Made by a program: the position numbers and the translations under genes. Below, in pieces: positions 1 through 10,914 of a DNA stretch of 64,000 nt (position 1 is its first letter; every line of letters starts with the position of its first letter). Below the pieces are notes generated by a model that was not told the origin of the DNA, ran no database searches, and saw only the letters and a program-made list of their open reading frames with translations. Source of the stretch: Emiliania huxleyi CCMP1516 (Eukaryota > Haptophyta > Isochrysidales > Noelaerhabdaceae); assembly GCF_000372725.1 (NCBI RefSeq), contig NW_005199702.1, forward strand, positions 64,630 through 128,629. The letters are read 5' to 3'.

Positions 1-49
1 CACGCAGCCCCGTATCACACGCCCACCCTGGGCCGTGTCGCGCTCGCAG

Positions 50-91
50 GTGACGGAGCTCGCGGTGCGTGGCATGCAGTCGGTGTACTGA
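50..91 (+). CDS. Possible last exon of a gene lying upstream
   Basis: A candidate splice acceptor (CGCTCGCAG, ending at 49) is followed by a short open frame reading VTELAVRGMQSVY and a TGA stop at 89-91. Nothing further upstream is in the window, so the protein cannot be identified. The assignment rests only on the acceptor-like context and could be chance. Confidence 0.25.
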   Translation: MTELAVRGMQSVY

Positions 92-624
92 GGCCCGCCC
101 CGCGCTGGCGGGAAGGGGGTAGGGGTGAGGGGCGCGTCTCCCCGTGGCGGGTTGGGGTTGCGGGTCAGCATCAGGATGATGGGCTGATCGGGTGCGCGGC
201 GGGAGGGGAGGGGAGGGGAGTGCTGCTCTGGTGGCGCTGCGCAGGCGCCGCCTGGCCCTGCGCACGAGCTGCAGACTCGCGCCGCGTCGAGCTTGTGCGG
301 CGGGCCAAAAGGGTCAAGGTGCGGACTTGCGGACTTGGGCGCCGTCGTCGGCCCGCGGCTTCCGCAGCTGGGCTTCCGGTGCGTCCGCATCGCCGGTGTT
401 TATAGATCCAGTGATCGTATATATTCGTAGAACTATGTTATTGGTGCAACATGTTTTGTTCTTTACCACCACCCCGAGAGCGAGACCTCCAGCCGGACAC
501 CCAGGCCCAGGGAGGCACTGCTCCGGAGTGCGTGGCTCCCTACCTGGAACTGCGCCGCGAACCCAGGGACCTCGACGCAGCGAGTAGCGAGCCTGGCTCG
601 CCGCAGCCAGCCGATCGCTGCTCG
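92..624. other. Intergenic and 5' leader region
   Basis: About 530 bp without a recognisable gene. It holds a short GGGAGG-rich run near 203-219 and an AT-richer patch around 405-460 (containing GATCGTATATATTCGTA) that could be promoter sequence for the glutaminyl-tRNA synthetase gene starting at 625. No repeat or RNA gene was seen. Confidence 0.4.
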
Positions 625-3473
625 ATGAGCAAGTCCGGCGCAAAGACTGCGAAGACGGACGCCGTCAAGGCGTCCCGGAAGCGTCCCGACCCGGAGGGCC
701 TGCGCCTCATCGAGGAGGGCGAAAAGGCGTTCGAGGCGAAGGACTTTGTGGCGGCGACCGAGCGGTTTGTCGCCGCCAAGGCTGCGTGCGACGCCTCAAC
801 CGTCCAGGCAACGGCGAAACCGAAGAAGGAGAAGCCTCCTCCCGCCGAGAAGGAGGCCGTGGCCGACAAGGAGCCGAAGCCGGCCGACGGTGGCGTGGAG
901 CAGAAGCTAGTGCTCAAGCCCCCGGTGGAAAACATCCAGGCAAAGCCGCTCCGGCCAGACATAGACGCGGCGCACAACTACGCGCTCAACGCGGCGGAGG
1001 ATCACGCGGCCTACCTCAAGCGAACGGGCGGTGGGATCCGCACGCGCTTCCCACCCGAGCCCAACGGGTACCTGCACATCGGCCACGCCAAGGCGATGAA
1101 CTTCAACTTTGGGCAGGCGCGCAGCACCGCAGCACCGACACACCGCAGCACCGCAGCACCGGCACGGCCGCCACGGCCGCCGCGGCCGCCACCCGGCACC
1201 GTCCCCGGCGCAGGCGCGGCTGGCGCGGGAGGCGGGAGGCTCAGGCGCGACGGTGATGCGGTTTGACGACACCAACCCGGCGGCGGAGAAGCAAGAGTAC
1301 ATTGACTCGATCCTCGACTCGGTGGCGTGGCTCGGCCACACGCCCGTCGCGGTCACGTACAGCTCGGACTACTTCCNNNNNNNNNNNNNNNNNNNNNNNN
1401 NNNNNNNNNNNNNNNNNNNNNNNNNNNNNNNNNNNNNNNNNNNNNNNNNNNNNNNNNNNNNNNNNNNNNNNNNNNNNNNNNNNNNNNNNNNNNNNNNNNN
1501 NNNNNNNNNNNNNNNNNNNNNNNNNNNNNNNNNNNNNNNNNNNNNNNNNNNNNNNNNNNNNNNNNNNNNNNNNNNNNNNNNNNNNNNNNNNNNNNNNNNN
1601 NNNNNNNNNNNNNNNNNNNNNNNNNNNNNNNNNNNNNNNNNNNNNNNNNNNNNNNNNNNNNNNNNNNNNNNNNNNNNNNNNNNNNNNNNNNNNNNNNNNN
1701 NNNNNNNNNNNNNNNNNNNNNNNNNNNNNNNNNNNNNNNNNNNNNNNNNNNNNNNNNNNNNNNNNNNNNNNNNNNNNNNNNNNNNNNNNNNNNNNNNNNN
1801 NNNNNNNNNNNNNNNNNNNNNNNNNNNNNNNNNNNNNNNNNNNNNNNNNNNNNNNNNNNNNNNNNNNNNNNNNNNNNNNNNNNNNNNNNNNNNNNNNNNN
1901 NNNNNNNNNNNNNNNNNNNNNNNNNNNNNNNNNNNNNNNNNNNNNNNNNNNNNNNNNNNNNNNNNNNNNNNNNNNNNNNNNNNNNNNNNNNNNNNNNNNN
2001 NNNNNNNNNNNNNNNNNNNNNNNNNNNNNNNNNNNNNNNNNNNNNNNNNNNNNNNNNNNNNNNNNNNNNNNNNNNNNNNNNNNNNNNNNNNNNNNNNNNN
2101 NNNNNNNNNNNNNNNNNNNNNNNNNNNNNNNNNNNNNNNNNNNNNNNNNNNNNNNNNNNNNNNNNNNNNNNNNNNNNNNNNNNNNNNNNNNNNNNNNNNN
2201 NNNNNNNNNNNNNNNNNNNNNNNNNNNNNNNNNNNNNNNNNNNNNNNNNNNNNNNNNNNNNNNNNNNNNNNNNNNNNNNNNNNNNNNNNNNNNNNNNNNN
2301 NNNNNNNNNNNNNNNNNNCGAAGGCCGCCATGACTGCGCGGTGGCAGGTCGTCGAGCATGTCGCGCGCACAGCGCTGGACGCCTCCGCGCCGCGCCGCTC
2401 CGCCGTGCTGAGGCCGCTCAAGGCGCAGCCCCTCCGCGCGCGCTCCGCCGGCGCGGGAGCTTCGGCGCCCGCCGCTCAGCGCCTCCCCCCTCGCAGGTGG
2501 AGCTGCGCGGTCTCGCGGCGGGCGGGAAGCCGTTCGAGTCGCCGAACCACCCGCGGAACGCAGAGATGGGCGCCCGGCGGCTCGTGCTGCCCGAGACCAT
2601 CTACATCGACCGCGACGACTTTCGCGAGGCGCGAGCCTCCGTCGCGCTTCCCCGGACCCCGCGCTGCGCCCAGCGCCCAGCCGCGGTATCGTGGCGGCAG
2701 CGCACACGCGTCGGGGTGGGGCGCGCCGACGCGACCGCGCCTTCGCAGGTGGACGCGCCGAGCTTCTTCGGCCTCGCGCCCGGGAAGGAGGTTGGCTTGC
2801 TCGGCGCCGGCGTGACCATCCGCTGCGACGAGGTGGTGAGGGGCGGCGACGGCGGCGTGACCGCGCTCGTCTGCTCGGTGGGCGCGGCCCGTTGGCGGGG
2901 AGCGAGACTCCGGCACGACTCTGACGCGTCTCCATATGCCGCGCCTCCCAGGCGGACGGGTCCGCCGAGCGCAACAAGACCAAGGGCCACCTGCACTGGG
3001 TGTCTGCGGCCGAGGGGGTGCGCGCCAAGGTGCGCGTCTACGGTGTCCTCTTCACGCCCGAGGACCCCGAGGGCGAGGCTGCCAAGCTCAAGGGCGGGGG
3101 CGGCGGGGGCGACGAGGAGGGCGAGGGCGACGAGGCGGACGAGGCGGAGGCGGCCTCGCCTGAAAGCGCGAGCTACTCGCGGGCCGATGGCGCCGTGCAG
3201 CGTCCACGACGCGGCCCACGACGCGGCATGTGTCCCGTAGGCGCGCCCTCGTGGCTCAAGCTGCTCAACCCGGACTCCTGCGTGGAGCACGAGGCGGTGG
3301 TCGAGAGGGACCTCGCGCAGGCGGCGGGCCCTCCCGCGCGCAGCGCCGACCGGCCGGCCTTCCAGTTCCAGCGGCTCGGCTTCTTCTGCGTCGACACGGA
3401 CTCCACGGCGGAGGCGCCCGTCTTCAATCGCATCGTCCCGCTCAAGGAGGACAAGGAGAAGAAGGCCGGGTGA
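625..3473 (+). CDS. QARS: Glutaminyl-tRNA synthetase (cytosolic type), interrupted by an assembly gap
   Basis: Class I aminoacyl-tRNA synthetase that charges tRNA-Gln. The chosen start begins [19 protein letters not shown]. The class I signature is visible as [21 protein letters not shown], followed after the first intron by [19 protein letters not shown], both typical of eukaryotic GlnRS. The C-terminal anticodon-binding beta-barrels are recognised by [40 protein letters not shown] and [16 protein letters not shown] segments. Exons I can place are 625-1116, 1214 into the gap, 2497-2628, 2749-2877, 2952-3165 and 3241-3473. The catalytic core between TYSSDYF and the barrels is lost in 942 N. 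Introns at 1117, 2629 and 3166 start GC; the one at 2878 starts GT. An acidic Gly-rich insertion ([21 protein letters not shown]) sits in the C-terminal domain. Confidence 0.93.
1377..2318. other. Assembly gap inside the glutaminyl-tRNA synthetase gene
   Basis: A run of 942 N. It removes most of the Rossmann catalytic domain, including the region where the KMSKS-like motif would lie. The 942-base length is not a default gap size, so it may be an estimate from paired reads. Confidence 0.98.
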
Positions 3474-4061
3474 GGGGCGCACGCGCCGGGCGCGCCACGT
3501 TCCCACAGTCAGATTGCCATCGGTAGAGAGCCAGATCGCGCCGAGCCGCGGTGGAGCGCCGCGCCACACCGCTCCGCCACCACTGCGCCACAGTGTATAC
3601 GCACGCAGCGCCACACAGTGGCCAGGAGGCGTGGCTGTACTGTTTTTATCCGTATGAAATCATGAAATCAACAGCGAGACCCCTCGGAGGCAGATCACAG
3701 AGTGACAAAGAGCGCCACGTCGCACGTGGCTGCGCCGACGTGCCGACGCGGTGGTCGTCTCTAGGTGTGTGGATATCTCGGAAATCTCCGTCGCCCCCCT
3801 CGCGGCACACACACAGGCCGCCCGACGCCTACCTCTGCCGTCGGACCGCCAACCCCGGGGGTCCGCTCGAGCCCTCTTCCCCGCCCCCACAGACTAGCGT
3901 GTGTCCGTCCAGCGCATCGGACACTCTCTCGCAGAGAGGATAGCTCCAAAAAGCTGCCGGCTCTGCCGTCCGGGTTCCCGAGGCGCCCATCGAGCCGAAT
4001 GGGATCACATTTCAGAGGACTGAGGGGGGTGACTGGTCCACGCACGCTCGGCGCGACGCGC
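3474..4061. other. Intergenic region between convergent genes
   Basis: This stretch separates the 3' end of the glutaminyl-tRNA synthetase gene from the 3' end of the CRAL-TRIO gene on the other strand. I see no gene, RNA or clear repeat in it. It should contain both 3' untranslated regions. Confidence 0.4.
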
Positions 4062-5174
4062 TCACTTCTTCTTTCCCTTGGCGTCGATCAGTTTGAACTG
4101 GATGCCGTCCGGGAGCTCCCCTCCATACCGCTGAGGCAGGTTTGCGCAGTCAACGTCTTCGTGGAGCGCCGACTGGAAGTCGGGGCCAAATATCTTGAGC
4201 TTATCCGCCGAGCGCTTGGGCACCAGCGCCTTTATCAGCGGCCCCGCCGCCTTGGCGGTCGACTCGGAGAGGTTGACCATGTAGTTTCGGAAGGTTGTCG
4301 TCGGGTACACCTCCTTGGTCACCTCCGACGACGCCTTGGCGGCGGCCTTCCCGTCCTTCTCGACCTTTGGCGCGAAGGGATTGGGCATCATGTTGATGTG
4401 CGACATGTCCATGACGGTGTTTGTTAGCAGCAGCTTCCCGCATCGCCGCGAGAGCTCGTCGAGCACCAGCACGCGCAGCTCGTTGAAGGTGAAGAACTCC
4501 TTCGTCCACGGCTCGAAGCCGACAGCGGCGATGGCGGCATAGTCGACCACGCCCACGCACTCAATCACGACGAGGTTGCCTCGCTTGTCTCGCAGCAGCC
4601 GGTACGGGCCCTCGGTGCGCACGTCGGTGAAGGTGCGGGGGTTGACCTCCTGCAGAGCTTTGCTCGTCCCGTGCACGTAGATGCAGTCGAGCTCCTCCTT
4701 GCCGCCGAAGAAGCCGGGATTTTTGGCGACGATCTCGTCGCGGAGGGCGTCGAGTCCCTTCGCCTTGCGGCTCTTTAGCGAGCTGACGTACTCCTCGGCG
4801 GCGGCGGCGGCGTCCCACTTGTTTGCGCCCAAGAAGCGCATTATCCGGATGTCGTCTGCTGCCTCGGTCGAGGGCTTGAGGCTGCCATCCTTGGACACTG
4901 CAGCGTCGGCCTTTGAGCGGACCGCATCGATCAGGCCCTGAAGATACGGGCTCTTCTTCCGGGTGCTCAGCCCAACCTGCATCAGCAAGGCGGCGAGATC
5001 CTCGGGGGTGCTCGCCGCCGCGCTCCGCTCGTCGGCCTCGCCATCCCCCACTGGAGCTGGAGGCGGCGCGTTGTCCTCGGCATCAGGGACCTCAGCAGCC
5101 ACAGGCACCGATTCGCGGGCAGCCTCGGCGGCCACAGCCTTGATCAGATTCAGCCCATCGGCGTCAATCTCCAT
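4062..5174 (-). CDS. CRAL-TRIO (Sec14-like) lipid-binding protein
   Basis: Predicted lipid-transfer protein. Seen: an Ala/Pro/Glu-rich N-terminus of about 90 residues, a CRAL-TRIO N-terminal helix region (RIMRFLGANKWDAAAAAEEY), then the lipid-binding fold with IYVHGTSKALQEV, GNLVVIECVGVVDY, LLTNTVMDMSHINMM, PTTTFRNYMVNLSEST and the end-of-domain pattern KIFGPDFQSALHEDVD followed by LPQRYGG. That order is standard for Sec14 family proteins, which bind phospholipids, phosphoinositides or other hydrophobic ligands in the cytosol. It ends KLIDAKGKKK, a basic tail. The start MEIDADGLNL is conservative. The frame stays open upstream to a clear acceptor (CTCTTGCAG) near 5234, so a 5' exon probably exists. 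The ligand cannot be told from sequence. Confidence 0.85.
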   Translation of the reverse strand: MEIDADGLNLIKAVAAEAARESVPVAAEVPDAEDNAPPPAPVGDGEADERSAAASTPEDLAALLMQVGLSTRKKSPYLQGLIDAVRSKADAAVSKDGSLKPSTEAADDIRIMRFLGANKWDAAAAAEEYVSSLKSRKAKGLDALRDEIVAKNPGFFGGKEELDCIYVHGTSKALQEVNPRTFTDVRTEGPYRLLRDKRGNLVVIECVGVVDYAAIAAVGFEPWTKEFFTFNELRVLVLDELSRRCGKLLLTNTVMDMSHINMMPNPFAPKVEKDGKAAAKASSEVTKEVYPTTTFRNYMVNLSESTAKAAGPLIKALVPKRSADKLKIFGPDFQSALHEDVDCANLPQRYGGELPDGIQFKLIDAKGKKK

Positions 5175-5414
5175 TGTCGCCAGATAGCTCGTGTTGACCT
5201 CCTCATGGTCGTGCTTGGACTTGAAGGCGCCCCTGCAAGAGACACACGAGCCGTGTGAGGTGGTGCGCGCGGGTGTGCGCGTCTGGGCACACGCTGGGGC
5301 CAGCGAGAGGGCGTCTCTGGGGCAAGGTTGGCGCGCATTTTTGTCGCTGTCGGGGAAGGACGTATTGAAGTCGGCGGAACAATAAAATTCTCCGCTATGT
5401 CTCGCACTCAACCT

Positions 5415-7366
5415 CTCATACGAGAGAGGCGATTGCGTACTATAGATCGAAGCTAGAGGCGGTGGTCTTTGTGTGGGTGCCATCGCATGTGGGAATAGCC
5501 TGCACCGCATACGCCGACGCAGTAGCGACAGCATACCTACCTCGGAGCTCGGTCGGAAATAACGACACGGAGGACGCCTCGAAAGCGGTGCGGGACGCGG
5601 TGCGAACGCGGCCATGCATGTACACGGTGCGAAGGGAGGCGGCAGAGAACTCAGAGAAGAGGGAGATAGTGGACCGACGGACGTACGGACACATGTGTAG
5701 AGAGAGCGCGCACGAGAGAGAGATTTTTAGCAATACCAAACAACTGTTTGTTCGCACGAGTGGGTGTGCGAGCAATATCGAAAGACGGTGAGGCCGGGAT
5801 GGGGATCGCACACGGCAGGGGTGGCGGGACGATTGTGGAGCGAAGTGGCTGTAGCCAGCCTCTCGGCTCTCGACATAATCAACAACGCCACAACTTTTCC
5901 TATTTATTGGTGGAGAGCTCACAGAGCTCAAAAGAAAAGAGAACACCGCTGGGACAATAAGATGAGATTACCAGACGAGAACGGGGGGAAGGATATAGGC
6001 GGGCGACATTTGACGACTCGGGGATCACCATGTGACGACCAAAACGATCTTGGGGGCCAGGGTGAGACAACAGGTCGGGCTGCCACACGGGGCACACCAC
6101 AGGCGTATTCTAGAAGGGAAAAGAAGCGGGGAATGAGGGGCCCCGCCACGAGGAGTGCGTTCTGGGGATGCAGAGCGTGCAAGGCGGCTAGGGATGAGGC
6201 CACAAAAGAGGCGCGCGAGGCAAGGAGGAGAATCGGGGAACTGAGAGACTGGGACGACTGGACACAAGAAGACAGTGAGCCACCACAGGCGTCGTTGGCG
6301 CACATACTGAGCGGCAGCTGCGCTGTGGAAATAAGGAAGAGGCGCGTTACTTCATGCGGAAGCTTGACAAACACGCGGCGAGGGCGACAGCAAGAGTCGA
6401 ACGGGCGGCGTCTGACTCAAAAGACACAGCCGCATTCCTGAGACACGCGAGGGCAGCCTCCTTAAAGGCAATGGGCTCTAGATTCGGAGCGCGCGCCGAA
6501 GAGGAGTACGACAAAATAGCGCCCGTGATTGCCTGCACGCTGCCCGCACTCACGGACTCCATACCAAGAAAGAAAGAGAGGGGAGCTCGCAGGAGAGATG
6601 ACGAGTGAACTACAGGTAGTGGGGAAGGCAGCCTCGATCGCCATACAGACATGGGTGCGAAACAACGACAAGACCAAGGCACGGGCAGAGGAGAGAGAGA
6701 AGAATATAGGATGGATAAAGCGCCTGTTCACGGCATGGAGGGTGAGCCACGCTGAACGAAATGAGCGTAAAGCTGAACAGGAGGAAGCCGGGGAAGAAGA
6801 CTCCGAGGAAGACGAAACACCAGTGGTAATCCCGTCGTCAGATGTAACGATGCACCCGAAGGGGACCCCAGCGCCAACATCATCGGTGGAGGTGCAAGTG
6901 TTCGAAGAGAGAGTGGAACTGAGCAACGATATGACTGGGCGGCAAATGATCGGAGTGGGCGTAAGAAGAGTCGTCCTTGCGCGAGGAGAGCTAGATAAAC
7001 TCGAGGGGCCAAAATATGCCGCGAGGAGAGCAGAGCTGCGACGAAAGAAGAGAGAAGCCGCGAGAGCAAGGGATCGGCAGGCGGCGGCGGCGTCGCAGGA
7101 CGAGGCAGACGAGAACGACGCGACAGAGGAGGAAGCGACAGGAGGGAGAACGACGAGAGTGGGACGACCGCGAGGTGGCATGAAGGTTGCAGCGAGAATC
7201 GGCGAGGGACTGCGAAGGGAGATAGAAAGAGGCAGACGACCAAGGGTTAGGGTGGGCGACGGCTAGAGTAGCACCACACTCCTGTACTTAAAATCCCTGT
7301 GTGGTGGCGGCGTGCCGTCCTCCCATCCCTCCCTTGGCGTGTATGTTTTCTTTCTTTCTTTCTTTC
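5415..7366 (+). mobile_element. 5'-truncated non-LTR retrotransposon (LINE-like) with RNase H remnant
   Basis: The segment opens inside an RNase H domain reading LEAVVFVWVPSHVGI and AYADAVATAYL, the usual C-terminal RNase H block of LINE polyproteins. Downstream, in another frame, lie a Cys-rich stretch (GCRACKAARDEATKE) and HILSGSC, which resembles the Cys/His element near LINE C-termini. A long charged open frame follows to a stop at 7264-7266. The frames are not continuous, so the element is decayed. It ends with a short 3' UTR and a (TTTC)n tail at about 7346-7366. No reverse transcriptase core remains. The last 250 bp recur inverted at 19480-19699. Confidence 0.75.
6601..7266 (+). pseudogene. 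C-terminal open frame of the LINE-like element
   Basis: An uninterrupted frame of about 220 codons rich in Arg, Glu and Ala, with WIKRLFTAWRVSHAERN, a central acidic block (EEAGEEDSEEDE) and a basic end (RGRRPRVRVGDG). It belongs to the retrotransposon because its last part and the 3' UTR recur as a truncated inverted copy near 19.5 kb. No catalytic motif is visible. It may be the C-terminus of the polyprotein or a separate small protein. Confidence 0.5.
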
Positions 7367-7937
7367 AACCTCTCATAGACCAGCAATTCAATACTTCAGC
7401 ACTCCGAGCTCCACGAGATTTTATTTCTGTCGAGCTCGGGGCGACGCGCGCCGGCCGCGGCGCATTTATTCTTTTTTGCGTATAGGGGGTTTCCAGCGGC
7501 TTTATGAAAGATCAATGCGGAAAGGCGTGCGCACGCGGCTCGCCGGGGAACTCGCCAGCTGGGAGGGGCCGCGCAGCGATCGTATGCACACACGTCACAC
7601 GAGCGACGAGGTCAAAGAGCGCTCAGCGGCACACGCAGCCGGGACGCGCCAGACGCGCGCGCGGGGCGCGGCGGGGCAGTCCTCATGATGACATCGTCTA
7701 TGCGCGACCTCGATCACCGAGGCTCAGATCTAAAGTATGGCATGTAGTGCGCCTGCACAGCACTCCTCACGAGAGACGCGACCGACATACAAAACCCGGC
7801 GGCCCGCGGGCTACACCTCGCGGCTCTCACCGCACCCACGAGGGCGGGCGTTTAGCAACAGCATGCAGCACTTCCAACGCTAGGGGAAGTGCACGAGATC
7901 AACACAGACGGGCGGCGGCGGAGAGGAGGCGACCGCC
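7367..7937. other. Intergenic region after the LINE-like element
   Basis: It begins with ACCTCTCATAGACCAGC, a motif resembling CCTCTCACAGACCAGCGC, which precedes the repeat-family 3' end at 43.46 kb. The rest is GC-rich with no recognisable gene. Confidence 0.35.
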
Positions 7938-8801
7938 TCACTTGCCACCGGTGTAGTAGAAGAATTGAATCATCGGTGCCTGCGCGGGGAAGGGCGAGAC
8001 CGCGCGCGCCGTGGGTGGATGTGGGAGGGTGGGAGGGGGGGGGGGAGGGCGGCGACGGGCGCGCGCGCCACAAAGGCGATCGCAATGAGGCCATAGACCA
8101 CCTGAGGGTAGGTTGGCGGAGGGAGAGCTGTCGGGCTCGAGAGGCGCGGAGCACGGGCTAGGGCGCGGGACGCGAGAGCCTGCGTGTAGGTGGCCTTCTT
8201 GGCGGTCGTCTGCTCGGCGGTCATGTAGGTGCCCTCCAGGTCCTGCTCGTACTGCGAACGGGGGAGGCGGCGGCGCCTCAGCGGAGCGACGAGGTTTTCG
8301 CGGAGGCCGGCAGCCGCTTGTGTCTTGTGTGTGTGTGAGCGGTGTCTGTCGCGTCCGAGCTGTCGTTGCGTGCGCGCGCGGGTGTAACGAGCGATCGCCC
8401 GGACGACCAGCGGCGACGGGCGACGGCGCGGCGGAGCTCGCCTGCGTCTTCATCTTGGCGCGCTCGGCGAGAAACTTCTCCTGGTCCGAGTCGGCGACAA
8501 GCGAGAAGCCGGCGCGCTCGACGGCGGCGCTCGGCGCCGGCACGTCCGCCGCGGTGAAGGCTGGGTTCGCCGTGCTCAGCGCGAGCGCGAGCGACGACGC
8601 CATGGCTCCGCGCACAGCAGCGTCGCGCATCGCCCCGATGGACGGGCGCGGCGGCGCCGGCCCGCCTGCGAACGGGGCTCGAAAGGCGTCGGCGAGGCGC
8701 AGTGGTGGCGGCGCCGCGGGGCTGGGGGAGGGGAGGCCGAGACCGATGTTTAGGGCGGCGGCGCTGGAGAGGAGCGCGCAGAGCAGGAGGATGCTGCTCA
8801 T
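7938..8801 (-). CDS. Plastid-type precursor with C-terminal membrane segment (four exons)
   Basis: Joined exons on the minus strand are 8442-8801, 8180-8251, 8069-8101 and 7938-7979, giving an uninterrupted protein of 168 residues. The N-terminus MSSILLLCALLSSAAAL is a signal peptide, followed by a Pro/Ala-rich basic stretch like the bipartite plastid presequences of secondary-plastid algae. A second Ala-rich hydrophobic segment (MASSLALALSTANPAF) could be a thylakoid-type signal. The mature part has a charged helix (SDQEKFLAERAKMKTQ) and a C-terminal membrane span VVYGLIAIAFVAPMIQFF. All three introns start GC (CAG|GCGAGC, CAG|GCTCTC, GTG|GCGCGC). I do not recognise the family; a small photosystem- or thylakoid-associated protein is a guess. 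Confidence 0.72.
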   Translation of the reverse strand: MSSILLLCALLSSAAALNIGLGLPSPSPAAPPPLRLADAFRAPFAGGPAPPRPSIGAMRDAAVRGAMASSLALALSTANPAFTAADVPAPSAAVERAGFSLVADSDQEKFLAERAKMKTQASSAAPSPVAAGRPGDRSLHPRAHATTARTRQTPLTHTQDTSGCRPPRKPRRSAEAPPPPPFAVRAGPGGHLHDRRADDRQEGHLHAGSRVPRPSPCSAPLEPDSSPSANLPSGGLWPHCDRLCGARARRRPPPPPPTLPHPPTARAVSPFPAQAPMIQFFYYTGGK

Positions 8802-9138
8802 GTGTGTTCGGTGGTGTCGCGGAAAGGTTGTCCCCACTGGGGTGTGTGTGTGAGAGAGAGAGATTTTTATTAACCAACAAGAAATCACGGCTCTCACAGT
8901 GATTTGGGCTCGGCAGCTTGTTAGCCCTCAGCCGAAGCTGGGGCCGGTCCCGTAGCCGAGAGAGCCCGCGCCGATGAGTTCGACGCGGTCGGGGGGCCTG
9001 CGGAGAGGCCAGCGAGTTGGCGATCGCTGTACTTCATGGTCGTCATCAAGTGACCGGCTGACAAGCCAGAGGTCGATACTCTGGACGACCCATAGGATGC
9101 CATGAACAGCGCACAGCGCCGGGGGGGCCATAGGACGT
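8802..9138. other. Intergenic region, possible gene remnant on minus strand
   Basis: A minus-strand frame ends with the segment RVELIGAGSLGYGTGPSFG at 8928, which looks protein-like but has no supporting start or splice sites. It could be a terminal exon of an unrecognised gene or a remnant. The region runs into the fold-back element starting near 9139. Confidence 0.25.
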
Positions 9139-9321
9139 ATTTTCTTCTCAATAACAAGGCTGTGAAAGCGCGGCCACAAGTCACAGGGCCCGCTCGTCCA
9201 TGCGACCGGTAAAGGCTGGGTCAAAGGGCACAAGGGACCTGGCTCATGGTGTCCCGGAAAGGTTATTCCATGACTCACCTAGCACAGTGAATTCACAGCC
9301 TTGTTATTGAGAAGAAAATAC
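9139..9321. mobile_element. Small fold-back element carrying a repeat-gene fragment
   Basis: Terminal inverted repeats of about 28 bp (TATTTTCTTCTCAATAAC at the left, its complement at the right) bound about 183 bp. The inside contains about 70 bp nearly identical to 43014-43083, the coding part of the repeat-family ORF that reads GHKSQGPLVHATGKGW. The same terminal sequence occurs near 37346 and 43489. This looks like a non-autonomous member or rearranged end of one dispersed family. Confidence 0.55.
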
Positions 9322-9675
9322 TTAAAATAAACGCACAACCCCGGGCCCGAAATCGCACAGAGACCGTCACGCAACACGGGGTCCCAGGGAAGGCGAGCAA
9401 AAACCTTTATCGCGCGCGCACGCCGACTAGGATTCCTATTCACAGTCTTCTAGGCAGTCCGTCCCAGTCTGAAGACTTCATAGACTGCTTAGACTGCAAC
9501 TGGGAATAACCTCGGAAAGGTGCGCGGGCGACTTGGAGGCGATTTTCTTTTTTGCTCGCGGCGGTCGACGCGGGCGCGCCCTCTGGCCTCTGCGTGCGAG
9601 CGAGGGACCGCTCGGCCGCCTCGACGCGCCGCCCATTTTCTCATCCTAAGAATTTTTTCTTCTCCATCCCCACAC
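9322..9675. other. Spacer with no recognised gene
   Basis: It contains AGTCTTCTAGGCAGTC and GACTTCATAGACTGC-like short imperfect repeats around 9440-9500 but no coding signal I can defend. Confidence 0.3.
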
Positions 9676-9875
9676 TTTTTAAAACACCTTTACATCTCTC
9701 ATCTCTCTACAACACTCTACAAAACTCTACAACTTTACAACTCTACACACTCCTCCTCACATCCCTCACATCTCACCATCACCTCCTACTTCCCCACTAC
9801 CTCCACCTCCATCTCCAAACACAACACAACATAACACATATTTATTCACATCTTAATCATCAAATTTCAAAATTT
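9676..9875 (+). repeat. CTACA-rich low-complexity segment, copy 1
   Basis: Purine-poor sequence built on repeats of CTCTACAAC, followed by CTCCTCACATCCC and AACACAACACAAC blocks. Related copies lie at 10425-10700 and 14950-15220, each time just downstream of the helicase fragment, so this is probably the 3' untranslated part of that element. Confidence 0.6.
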
Positions 9876-10914
9876 CTCGGGCACGCGTGGCATTTGCGCC
9901 GTATGATGAGAATCGACGGCCCGCAGATCAGGATGCAAACGCGTTGTGGCATCGCTGCATGGACCTAATGCACCGTGGCGATACCAACAATGTTTACACG
10001 CGTGAGCTCTTTGCGCGGCTGCAGGACGTGGGCACTCGCTTCTTCGACGAGGTGTCTGGGCGTCCCGACTGGTATGAGACGACAAAGTTCGGGTTTCTCC
10101 TCAACAAGAGCCTCGAGGAGTTTGCGACGCGAGAGCACGTCGCAAAGTACCGAGTCGAGGAACGCTGGTCCACTCTCGATGGGGCTGGCGTTGTTCACTC
10201 CCACTACGCCACCAAGGTAGATGAGAACGGGGTGCCGATACCTGTCGCGCACAAGACTGGGACGGGCCGTCGGGCGACCTGTCTGGCGGACGCCAGTTCG
10301 TCGCTGGCGCCGTCGCGCTTTATCTGCAGTGGAAGGTTGGGTACCCTCTCAAGGTGGGCATGATGATATGTGCAAAGATGTTCACGCCCCACGGCGAGAA
10401 CACGTAATCGGACCCTATTAGCGCCTCTACATCTTTCATCTCTCTACAACACACAATCTATCACACGCCACCCGAATTTAAATCTCTACATCTCTACAAC
10501 ACTCTACAACATTCTACAGCTCTACAGCTCTACAACTCTACACACTCCTCCTCACATCCCACCATCACCTCCACTCCCCCACTACCTCCACTTCCACCTC
10601 CAAACACAAACACAATCTCACACACATCTACAACTTCTCCATCCGACCACGACACCACAACACAACGCACATTTATTCACACCTTAATCATCAAATTTCC
10701 TTTTCTCAAAAATCTTCTCAACACAACATATTTTTTATACTTCTATAATTAATATTAAACTATTAACTATTAAATAATTTCACTTGTAGTCCCCGCGGAA
10801 ATTTCACATTTCAACTATATAGGCGGGTGCGGAGCTGGCCTCCCCTATCCAGCATCCCACACTCGAACGAAGCGCACGCCGCCGCGGCACCGTGCGCGAT
10901 CGAGTGGCTGCCAG
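9876..10914 (+). repeat. Direct repeat, copy 1 (helicase 3' fragment plus downstream region)
   Basis: This 1039-bp block matches 14401-15390 at a constant offset of 4525 bp in its coding part. It comprises the final coding piece of the helicase-like gene (YDENRRPADQDANALWHRC onward), the CTACA-rich tract, an AT-rich patch and a terminal module beginning TCACTTGTAGTCC and ending GTGGCTGCCAG. The AT-rich patch is about 45 bp longer than in copy 2. Here the coding fragment has no upstream helicase, so the copy is truncated. Confidence 0.85.

Noticed and set aside
2952-3473. Uninterrupted last exon of glutaminyl-tRNA synthetase including 3166-3240
   Set aside because: The frame stays open across 3166-3240, but its translation ([18 protein letters not shown]) does not fit the family, and removing it joins SPES to [12 protein letters not shown] cleanly. 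Retention cannot be fully excluded.
9887-10363. Independent gene of about 158 codons
   Set aside because: It is the truncated duplicate of the helicase 3' end at 14412-14888 and has no start of its own.
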